From contig WLEH01000085.1 in the NCBI GenBank assembly GCA_009704345.1, positions 1 to 5,595 of the forward strand: DNA of 5,595 nt, written 5' to 3'. Both the position numbers and the translations under genes were made by a program. Shown here one piece after another: positions 1 to 5,254 of this stretch. The DNA comes from Actinomycetota bacterium (GTDB lineage: Bacteria > Actinomycetota > Actinomycetes > S36-B12 > UBA5976). The notes beneath the pieces are model-generated. The model did not search any database, was not told the DNA's origin, and worked only from the letters and a program-made list of their open reading frames with translations. Positions within the stretch are counted from its first letter, which is position 1. Every line of letters begins with the position of its first letter.

Positions 1-54
1 CCGCAGGCAATACCGCCACCTTGATGCACACCTAATATCCCCTAAGGTTTTCCT
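1..54 (+). other. Tail of upstream region, possibly the 3' end of lipA
   Basis: This stretch precedes the DUF4191 gene. Two plus-strand frames close before the next start: one ends in PQAIPPP then TGA at 22-24, the other in AGNTATLMHT then TAA at 33-35. The third stays open into the DUF4191 gene. In many actinobacteria the gene just upstream of a DUF4191 gene is lipA (lipoyl synthase), so one of these tails may be its C-terminus. Too few residues are present to show this, and the lipA idea rests on family gene order only. The AAGG at 44-47 is the ribosome binding site of the next gene. Confidence 0.25.
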
Positions 55-732
55 ATGTCTACCTCCGAAGTACCCCAAGGCCGTATTCGCCAGATCTTTG
101 CTGCTTATCGAATGACCAAGCGCACCGATAAGTTTTTGCCGCTTATCTTGCTTAGCGTCTTTTTGATCACAATCGGCATTTCAGGTGCACTAGTAATTTT
201 TCTAGTACCAGGACTATGGCTACAAATTATCTTCAGTGTCTCGGTGATTATGTTAGGCATAATTGCGGTGCTTTTTGTTTTCGGCAAACGAGCCGAAACT
301 GCTGCCTACGCACAACTGGAAGGTCAGCCTGGAGCTGCAGTAGCAATTGTGCAGAACATGCGCAAATGGACCATAACGTCAGCTGTGGCGGCAGATCGAA
401 ATCAAAATTTGGTCCACCGCGCGGTAAGCCGTGCGGGTGTAGTACTAATTGCTGAAGGCGGCGCTGGTATCGGTGCGCTGTTATCAGGTGAGCGAAAACG
501 CACCTTACGTTTTATTGGCGAAGCACCGTTAACTGAAATAGTTATTGGCAATACAACAACTACCGTGCCAATTAAGTCACTTCAGAAAAAACTTAAGAAA
601 CTGCCAAAGAAATTAAGTAAGTATGAAGCTGCTGGTCTGCGAAAGAAATTAGAAGCAGTTGGTGGCAGCAGCATTCCGGTGCCAAAGGGTCCTATGCCAA
701 AGAGCACCAATATCCGAGTGCCACGCCAGTAA
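55..732 (+). CDS. DUF4191 domain-containing membrane protein
   Basis: A 225-residue protein of the actinobacterial DUF4191 family, whose biochemical role is unknown. A basic N-terminus (residues 9-26) is followed by two hydrophobic segments at about 27-49 and 53-76, forming a membrane hairpin. A soluble domain follows with the family pattern: RAETAAYAQLEGQPGAA (79-95), then RNQNLVHRAVSRAGVVLIAEG (115-135). A lysine-rich stretch (174-198) leads to a tail with the family-like PVPKGPMPK (208-216). The ATG is supported by AAGG seven bases upstream at 44-47. In actinobacteria the family usually sits between lipA and an RDD/glnA block, and here the RDD and glnA genes follow. That order suggests a housekeeping envelope role, but function is not shown. 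Its stop codon directly touches the stop of the convergent RDD gene. Family assignment is confident; function is not. Confidence 0.88.
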   Translation: MSTSEVPQGRIRQIFAAYRMTKRTDKFLPLILLSVFLITIGISGALVIFLVPGLWLQIIFSVSVIMLGIIAVLFVFGKRAETAAYAQLEGQPGAAVAIVQNMRKWTITSAVAADRNQNLVHRAVSRAGVVLIAEGGAGIGALLSGERKRTLRFIGEAPLTEIVIGNTTTTVPIKSLQKKLKKLPKKLSKYEAAGLRKKLEAVGGSSIPVPKGPMPKSTNIRVPRQ

Positions 733-1203
733 TTAACCTCGTATAGCAACTAACTTAGTTGCTTTATCGTGTAAGCCTCGTTGATCCCGATCATAAATGA
801 CGGGTGGAATTACTAAGCAAACCAGCAATTGTCGAAGCGCTGCTTGAAAAATTGAGATGCGTCTGCCCGAGAGTGTTCTGATTTTGATTCCCATTATTCG
901 ATGACCGAATGAGCCACCAAAAAAAGCAATAAACAGCCAGGTATGGAGAAAAAATACCAACAAGGTAAAGATATCTAGTTCAGTCGTCATTCCTAAGGTG
1001 TCCCGAAAAAAAGTGGCCAGTAGCAATGCGCTAGCCCAATCAATAATAAGCGCCAAGATGCGCCGACCAAACCGGGCAATTGAATCTGGACCGGTCTCAG
1101 GCGCGCCAAGTCGCTCGCCTGGATAGCCAAACTCAATTCCTTGACTTTCCAAGGATTTTCGTGGCCCCTGCAGCCAGCCGGCCCAATCGCGACGATCAAA
1201 CAT
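733..1203 (-). CDS. RDD family membrane protein
   Basis: A 156-residue RDD-family protein. The soluble N-terminus carries WLQGPRKSLES and YPGERLGAPETGPDSIARFG, a preamble typical of the actinobacterial RDD protein encoded beside glnA. The RDD signature follows: arginines R44, R47 and R48, then D55 in the first membrane helix (about 49-66). A second helix lies at about 77-97, then the GGSFGHRIMGIKIR loop (96-109). A third hydrophobic segment (about 117-135) leads into the charged DRDQRGLHDKATKLVAI end (138-154). RDD proteins have been linked to ion exchange or transport in a few bacteria, but this subgroup has no established function. The ATG (complement of 1201-1203) has AAGG seven bases upstream (CCTT at 1211-1214 on the plus strand). 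The gene diverges from glnA and converges on the DUF4191 gene with zero bases between the stops. A GlnR-like site begins 16 bases upstream of its start codon. Confidence 0.9.
   Translation of the reverse strand: MFDRRDWAGWLQGPRKSLESQGIEFGYPGERLGAPETGPDSIARFGRRILALIIDWASALLLATFFRDTLGMTTELDIFTLLVFFLHTWLFIAFFGGSFGHRIMGIKIRTLSGRRISIFQAALRQLLVCLVIPPVIYDRDQRGLHDKATKLVAIRG
745..763 (+). terminator. Weak hairpin, possible terminator for the DUF4191 transcript
   Basis: The arms AGCAACT (745-751) and AGTTGCT (757-763) form a perfect 7-bp stem with a 5-base loop, followed by TTTAT. It begins 12 bases after the DUF4191 stop and lies inside the last codons of the convergent RDD gene. Because no intergenic space separates the two genes, a plus-strand terminator would have to sit within RDD coding sequence. 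The stem is short and AT-rich, so termination is plausible but uncertain. Confidence 0.35.
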
Positions 1204-1219
1204 GGCTAAACCTTAACTT

Positions 1220-1257
1220 GTAACCAGTTTGAAACAATTCAGTATCGGTGTGGAAAC
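1220..1257 (+). promoter_or_regulatory. GlnR-type nitrogen regulator box upstream of glnA
   Basis: Four pentamers occur in the order and spacing of the actinobacterial GlnR consensus (gTnAC-n6-GaAAC, repeated): GTAAC 1220-1224, GAAAC 1231-1235, GTATC 1242-1246 and GAAAC 1253-1257. Every spacer is exactly six bases. Only GTATC departs from GTnAC, by one base. GlnR is an OmpR-type response regulator that controls glnA and other nitrogen genes in streptomycetes and mycobacteria. The site ends 55 bases before the glnA start and begins 16 bases from the RDD start. No convincing -10/-35 pair was recognised near it, which would fit an activator-dependent promoter. Pattern and position are seen directly; binding by GlnR is inferred, and no glnR gene lies in this window. 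Confidence 0.75.
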
Positions 1258-1312
1258 CCGCGTGACCTACAGTTCAGCCAGTTGAGCCGGCAGACCTGCC
1301 CGAGGAGGATAA

Positions 1313-2746
1313 ATGTTCAAGACACCTGAGGAGCTTTTAAAGTACCTCAAAGACGAAGCTGTTGAATTTGTTGATGTTCGCTTCTGTGACCTAATTGGTC
1401 AGATGCAACACTTTAACGTGCCCGCACATGCGTTTAACGAAGATGCATTTACCGTTGGCATGATGTTTGATGGTTCATCGATTCGAGGTTTTCAAGCAAT
1501 CAATGAATCTGATATGAAACTCTTGCCTGATGTGCAGAGTGCATTTATCGATCCATTTCGAATCAACAAGACCTTGGCATTGAACTTCAATGTGGTAGAT
1601 CCCTTCACTGATGAGCCATACAGCCGTGACCCAAGAAATATTGCCGTTAAGGCAGAAAAATACCTAGCAGCTTCCGGCATTGCTGACACCGCATTTTTTG
1701 CGCCAGAAGCTGAGTTCTACATTTTTGATTCAGTTCGTTATCAGACTCGCGCAAATGGCTCAATGTATGAAGTTGATTCAATTGAAGCTGCTTGGAACAT
1801 GGGCAAAGAAAAAGAAGATGACGGTGGACCAAACTTGGGCTACAAGACTCGCTTCAAAGGTGGCTATTTTCCAACGGGGCCAAACGATCAATTTGCAGAC
1901 CTACGCGATGAAATGGTTCGCACCCTGGAAGCAGTTGGCCTAGAAGTTGAACGCGCCCACCATGAAGTAGGAACAGCTGGTCAAGCTGAGATTAACTACA
2001 AATTTGATACCTTGCTAAAGGCTGCTGATGACGTTCAGAAGTTTAAATACGTAATCAAAAACGTCGCTTGGGAAAACGGCAAAACCGTAACGTTCATGCC
2101 AAAGCCAATCTTTGGTGATAATGGTTCAGGTATGCACTGCCATCAATCGCTTTGGTCTGGCGGAAAGCCACTGTTCTATGACGAAGCAGGCTATGCCGGT
2201 CTTTCTGATATTGCTCGCTGGTACATCGGCGGTTTACTAAAGCACGCACCATCGCTTCTAGCATTCACCAACCCATCAGTTAACTCATTCCACCGATTAG
2301 TGCCAGGTTATGAGGCGCCAGTTAACTTGGTTTACTCAGCTCGAAACCGATCTGCTTGTATTCGAATTCCAATTACTGGAACATCACCTAAGGCAAAGCG
2401 AATTGAGTTCCGTGTGCCAGATCCAACTGCCAATCCGTATCTAGCATTCTCTGCTATGTTGATGGCTGGACTTGATGGCATCAAGAACCGTTTCGAGCCA
2501 CCAGCGCCAGTTGATAAAGACCTTTACGAGCTGCCACCAGAGGAAGCAAAGAACGTAGCTCAGGTTCCAGGTTCACTTACCGAGGTTTTGGATGCGCTCG
2601 AAAAAGATCATGATTACCTCACTGCAGGTGGGGTGTTCACTTCAGATCTAATCGAAACTTGGTTGGAGTACAAGCGAAAGAACGAAGTAGATGCGATTCG
2701 CTTCCGTCCACATCCATATGAGTTCGAAATGTATTACGACTGCTAA
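1313..2746 (+). CDS. glnA: Type I glutamine synthetase (GSI-beta)
   Basis: Glutamine synthetase, making glutamine from glutamate, ammonia and ATP; a cytoplasmic dodecamer in this family and the main route of ammonium assimilation. The 477 residues are full length. Visible are the beta-grasp N-domain with MFDGSSIRGF (51-60, D53 at the subunit interface) and metal ligands E132 and E134 in APEAEFYIF. E218 and E226 follow in HHEVGTAGQAE, then H275 in NGSGMHCHQS, the R328 region NSFHRLVPGYEAP with flap E334, and RIEFRVPDPTANPY (363-376). The insertion around 146-190 and Y405 in KDLYELPPEE mark the GSI-beta class; Y405 matches the tyrosine adenylylated by GlnE in relatives, so covalent control is plausible. 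The ATG follows a strong GAGGAGG (1302-1308, 4-base gap). A GlnR-type box lies upstream and a strong hairpin terminator downstream, so glnA is probably monocistronic. It ends in YYDC. Confidence 0.98.
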   Translation: MFKTPEELLKYLKDEAVEFVDVRFCDLIGQMQHFNVPAHAFNEDAFTVGMMFDGSSIRGFQAINESDMKLLPDVQSAFIDPFRINKTLALNFNVVDPFTDEPYSRDPRNIAVKAEKYLAASGIADTAFFAPEAEFYIFDSVRYQTRANGSMYEVDSIEAAWNMGKEKEDDGGPNLGYKTRFKGGYFPTGPNDQFADLRDEMVRTLEAVGLEVERAHHEVGTAGQAEINYKFDTLLKAADDVQKFKYVIKNVAWENGKTVTFMPKPIFGDNGSGMHCHQSLWSGGKPLFYDEAGYAGLSDIARWYIGGLLKHAPSLLAFTNPSVNSFHRLVPGYEAPVNLVYSARNRSACIRIPITGTSPKAKRIEFRVPDPTANPYLAFSAMLMAGLDGIKNRFEPPAPVDKDLYELPPEEAKNVAQVPGSLTEVLDALEKDHDYLTAGGVFTSDLIETWLEYKRKNEVDAIRFRPHPYEFEMYYDC

Positions 2747-2761
2747 AGCCCTCCTCTCCTT

Positions 2762-2792
2762 CAACAGCCCCCAGCAACCCTGGGGGCTGTTG
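2762..2792 (+). terminator. Hairpin terminator of glnA
   Basis: The arms CAACAGCCCCCAG (2762-2774) and CTGGGGGCTGTTG (2780-2792) pair perfectly over 13 bp with a 5-base loop. The hairpin starts 16 bases after the glnA stop. Only a weak T-rich stretch follows (GCATTTCT), as is common for actinobacterial terminators. It separates glnA from the regulator unit downstream. Confidence 0.88.
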
Positions 2793-2815
2793 GCATTTCT
2801 GGGCAATAAATCAAT

Positions 2816-2847
2816 TGTTGCATTAATGCTATGTTGCATTTATACTA
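2816..2847 (+). repeat. Two tandem 16-bp near-repeats overlapping the regulator promoter
   Basis: TGTTGCATTAATGCTA (2816-2831) is followed without a gap by TGTTGCATTTATACTA (2832-2847), a 14 of 16 match. The first copy contains the perfect 10-bp palindrome GCATTAATGC (2820-2829). The first copy supplies the likely -35 element and the second the likely -10. Directly repeated sites beside a palindrome, upstream of a small XRE gene, are what an autoregulatory operator would look like, but binding is inferred. Confidence 0.6.
2818..2846 (+). promoter_or_regulatory. Sigma-70-type promoter of the XRE regulator, probably leaderless
   Basis: TTGCAT (2818-2823) and TATACT (2841-2846) are separated by 17 bases, the optimal spacing, and each is close to the TTGACA/TATAAT consensus. 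Transcription would start seven or eight bases after the -10, at 2853-2854, on or next to the A of the ATG at 2854. No Shine-Dalgarno sequence precedes that ATG. Both facts fit a leaderless mRNA, a common arrangement in actinobacteria. The start site itself is inferred. Confidence 0.72.
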
Positions 2848-2853
2848 CAAAGC

Positions 2854-3084
2854 ATGAGCCGGAAACCTAAGTCAGATCAAGAACAAGTCGGCAATGCCGT
2901 GGAACAGCTGCGGCTGGCCGCTAACTTGTCCCGCCAAGAGTTGGCAGATCGGGTTGACGTTCACTACCAAACCATTGGATACATCGAGCGCGGCGAGTAC
3001 TCCCCGTCATTAGTTCTAGCACTGCGAATAGCTGATGCGCTCAAAGCAAATGTTGAAGATCTTTTCTGGATCGAGGAGAACTGA
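2854..3084 (+). CDS. Small XRE/YgzD-type HTH transcriptional regulator
   Basis: A 76-residue protein that is almost entirely one Cro/CI-type helix-turn-helix domain (about residues 12-66). Helix 2 is SRQELADRVDV (26-36) and the recognition region HYQTIGYIERGEYSPSL (37-53); the helix pair LALRIADALKANVEDLF (55-71) closes the domain. The pattern matches the short YgzD-like XRE group, which lacks a separate sensing or dimerisation domain. It probably binds DNA as a dimer. The ATG at 2854 has no ribosome binding site, but a good promoter ends eight bases upstream, so leaderless translation is likely. The tandem repeats in that promoter are candidate operators for self-control. The next gene starts one base after this stop codon, so the two are surely cotranscribed. 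Small XRE genes of this kind are often paired with a membrane protein gene, suggesting a functional pair. Target genes are unknown. Confidence 0.9.
   Translation: MSRKPKSDQEQVGNAVEQLRLAANLSRQELADRVDVHYQTIGYIERGEYSPSLVLALRIADALKANVEDLFWIEEN
3073..3078 (+). promoter_or_regulatory. Ribosome binding site inside the XRE gene that fixes the start of the membrane protein
   Basis: GAGGAG lies in the last codons of the regulator gene, seven bases before the ATG at 3086. It favours 3086 over the in-frame ATG at 3035, which would overlap the regulator by 50 bases and add 17 polar residues before the first membrane helix. Stop and start are arranged as TGA-A-ATG, which favours translational coupling. 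Confidence 0.85.
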
Positions 3085-3085
3085 A

Positions 3086-3952
3086 ATGGAAAATGAATTA
3101 ACCATTATTGCAATTATATTGGCAGGTCTAGCAGTCAACTATTTATGGGTTTACCCCAAGATTGCTGGCGATGATGTCCGAAAGATGGCTTGGTTAGATG
3201 CAGCTCTTTCACTATTGGTTTTTGGCATTGTCGCGATCTTCTTTTTTGGATCTGACGAAAGATTTAACTTACTCGGATTCGAAACAAACTGGGCCATTTT
3301 TACGCTCGTGGTTGGAGTTGTTATCGAGCTACCATTATTTTACTGGTACCTAAAGGCTCGAGGCTTAGGAAATCAGTACCGTGAAGCATTCGGATTTGGT
3401 GCTAGAGACAAAGAAACAAATTGGTTCACTAGCACGAGCGTTAAATCGGTAGAAAAACAGTTAAATGACACAAAGTGGGATGGCCTGCGCACACCCAAAG
3501 CAAAGCGAATTCTGGTCATCGGTTCAAATTTGGTTATCTTATTTGGTACTGGATTTCTATTTGGCGTAGGTGACAATTTATGGTCATCATACGCTGTGAT
3601 CCACATCATCCTCATTTTTGCTTTTTGGTTTCTACTTCGACAGTCGGTTAGACTTGTTGCTGATGCCCCAGATGCCGCGCTGGATGAGCGCATGATTGCT
3701 GAAAGAGATAGAAGTTACTTTGAAGCTTATCGCTTGCTTGGTGGCCTTATTCTGACTTTAGCGACGGCACTCATGGTATTTGCCATTATTTCAGATGCCA
3801 GAAATACCTCCGTAGATGCGTTCTACTACAACCTAGAACTAACTTGGCCGCAAGTTCAAGGTTTATTCTGGATCACATTCGGATACGCCATGATGCTCCC
3901 TTCGATGGCAATGGCTTGGCGCCAAACGAGACGACAGCAACAGCACCTCTAG
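3086..3952 (+). CDS. Uncharacterised multi-pass membrane protein paired with the XRE regulator
   Basis: I do not recognise this 288-residue protein. Hydrophobic segments lie at about 4-24, 36-54, 68-88, 141-161, 167-185, 215-235 and 255-278, suggesting seven membrane helices. A hydrophilic loop (about 91-140) is rich in charged and aromatic residues and holds RGLGNQYREAFGFGARDKE and KWDGLRTPKAKR. Between helices 5 and 6 lies a charged stretch with DERMIAERDRSYFEAYR (200-216); DER-type motifs of this sort recur in other small membrane proteins encoded beside XRE genes, so this may be the functional loop. There is no ATPase, transporter or protease motif and no signal peptide beyond helix 1. 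The start at 3086 is chosen for its GAGGAG site and single-base gap to the XRE stop. Linkage to a leaderless regulator suggests a membrane partner, sensor or target of that regulator, but this is inference. A hairpin follows the stop. Confidence 0.85.
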   Translation: MENELTIIAIILAGLAVNYLWVYPKIAGDDVRKMAWLDAALSLLVFGIVAIFFFGSDERFNLLGFETNWAIFTLVVGVVIELPLFYWYLKARGLGNQYREAFGFGARDKETNWFTSTSVKSVEKQLNDTKWDGLRTPKAKRILVIGSNLVILFGTGFLFGVGDNLWSSYAVIHIILIFAFWFLLRQSVRLVADAPDAALDERMIAERDRSYFEAYRLLGGLILTLATALMVFAIISDARNTSVDAFYYNLELTWPQVQGLFWITFGYAMMLPSMAMAWRQTRRQQQHL

Positions 3953-3959
3953 TACGACA

Positions 3960-4004
3960 CAGATTAGATTGGCATCGGCAGTAGGCTGACTCCAATCTAA
4001 TCTG
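3960..4004 (+). terminator. Long-stem hairpin between the membrane protein gene and the M48 protease gene
   Basis: The arms CAGATTAGATTGG (3960-3972) and CCAATCTAATCTG (3992-4004) pair perfectly over 13 bp around a 19-base loop. It begins seven bases after the membrane gene's stop and ends 14 bases before the next ATG, just ahead of that gene's AAAGGG site. There is no T-run on either side, so a classical intrinsic terminator is not certain. It could instead be an mRNA processing or stability element, or a structured leader for the protease gene. Confidence 0.6.
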
Positions 4005-4018
4005 GGTAAAGGGAAACA

Positions 4019-5254
4019 ATGACCGCTGAAATACTTTTGGCCATCATGGTGGCATTAGTTTTGTTAAATTTTATGCTCGACTCGATGCTTGACTATTTGA
4101 ATGATCGGTCTGCTCGATTTTCGAAGGAGCCAAGAATTGCCGAATTTTATGATCAGAATGAATATCAAAAGTCAACCAGTTACAGTCACGAAAAGTATAG
4201 ATTTGGTGTAATTGATTCAACCCTAAGCGTGATCATTACCGTAGCTGCATTGACATTAGGTTGGTTTGCTTTTCTGGACGATTTGATAAGAGACTATCTC
4301 GCAAATGAATTGTTTATTTCATTAGGTTTCATTGCTATTCTCAGCCTAATTTCCTCAATCGTTAATTTACCTTTTGGTCTTTATTTTACTTTCAAAATTG
4401 AAGCTAAATATGGGTTCAATAAAACCACACTGCGCACTTTCATGACTGATCGAGTCAAAGGAGCAGTTCTCTCTTTAGCAATCGGTGGTCCGTTGTTAGC
4501 AGCAATTATTTTTGTATATCAACAATTCCCTGATTGGTTCTGGCTTATTGGTTGGGCGTTAGTTTCAGCCTTCTCGCTGCTTAGCTTTATGTTTGGTACT
4601 AAATTATTTTTACCCCTATTTAACAAGTTGCAGCCAGTTCCAGATGGTGAATTACGAGACGAAATCGAAAGATATTGCAAATCACAAGGGTACGCGATGT
4701 CCAAACTTTACGTAATGGATGGCTCTCGCAGATCTACTAAAGCAAATGCCTTTTTCTCCGGTATGGGTCGAACCAAAACTATTGTGCTCTTTGATACCTT
4801 GATCGAAAAACTTACTACGCCGCAAATTACTGCGGTGTTGGCACACGAAATTGGCCACTACAAGCGCAAGCACACGCTTACCATGTTTTTGTTGTCTAAC
4901 TTGCAAACCTTCGCTTTGTTTGCGCTGCTTGGCTGGCTGCTTGGAAATCCAATTCTTTCTGAAGCACTTGGTGCATCAGTATCAAGTTTCCATATCGGAA
5001 TTTTGGCATTCTTTTTGCTCTTCTCACCAATTTCATTAATTTTGGGACTAATTGATAACGCGCTTTCGCGCCGTAATGAATTTGAAGCCGATAAGTTTGC
5101 TCTTGACACTTATCCCAATTCCAGTGAGCACCTAAGAGATGCTCTGAAGAAGATATCGACTGATTCGCTAGCTAACTTAACGCCACATCCTTGGTATGTA
5201 AAGGTTCACTACACCCATCCGCCGATCTTGCAGCGATTGGCCAAACTTAGTTAG
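4019..5254 (+). CDS. Ste24-type M48 family membrane metalloprotease
   Basis: A 411-residue zinc endopeptidase of the M48A/Ste24 type, an integral membrane protease. The N-terminal M48_N-like region (1-200) has hydrophobic segments near 4-24, 64-84, 97-120, 148-167 and 172-195. The catalytic domain holds GSRRSTKANAFFSGMGRTK (235-253), the zinc site H276-E277-x-x-H280 in LAHEIGHYKRKH, and EFEADKFA (354-361), where E354 should be the third zinc ligand. Two further hydrophobic segments lie at about 290-310 and 325-345. The C-terminal VHYTHPPILQRL (396-407) is also characteristic. The length matches bacterial Ste24 homologues. In eukaryotes these enzymes cleave CAAX proteins; bacteria lack that pathway, so the substrate here is unknown and membrane-protein quality control is a guess. 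The ATG has AAAGGG (4008-4013) five bases upstream. All catalytic residues are intact. Its last eight bases overlap the end of the convergent nucleoside hydrolase gene. Confidence 0.95.
   Translation: MTAEILLAIMVALVLLNFMLDSMLDYLNDRSARFSKEPRIAEFYDQNEYQKSTSYSHEKYRFGVIDSTLSVIITVAALTLGWFAFLDDLIRDYLANELFISLGFIAILSLISSIVNLPFGLYFTFKIEAKYGFNKTTLRTFMTDRVKGAVLSLAIGGPLLAAIIFVYQQFPDWFWLIGWALVSAFSLLSFMFGTKLFLPLFNKLQPVPDGELRDEIERYCKSQGYAMSKLYVMDGSRRSTKANAFFSGMGRTKTIVLFDTLIEKLTTPQITAVLAHEIGHYKRKHTLTMFLLSNLQTFALFALLGWLLGNPILSEALGASVSSFHIGILAFFLLFSPISLILGLIDNALSRRNEFEADKFALDTYPNSSEHLRDALKKISTDSLANLTPHPWYVKVHYTHPPILQRLAKLS

Noticed and set aside
993..1199. 68-residue minus-strand reading frame overlapping the RDD gene
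   Set aside because: A shadow of the RDD gene in another frame; no recognisable motif and no ribosome site.
1261..1312. TACAGT at 1268-1273 as -10 element of the glnA promoter
   Set aside because: Weak match with no acceptable -35 partner; the promoter is probably activator-dependent and cannot be placed from sequence alone.
3035..3085. Upstream in-frame ATG at 3035 as start of the seven-helix protein
   Set aside because: It would overlap the regulator gene by 50 bases, has no good ribosome site, and adds 17 polar residues before the first helix. The ATG at 3086 has GAGGAG seven bases upstream.
3373..3693. 106-residue minus-strand reading frame within the membrane protein gene
   Set aside because: Low-complexity, serine- and asparagine-rich translation antisense to a gene with clear membrane helices; no start signals.
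4682..5109. Antisense reading frames of 74 and 83 residues within the M48 gene
   Set aside because: They lie opposite the conserved HExxH and EFEAD regions and look like by-products of that coding sequence.
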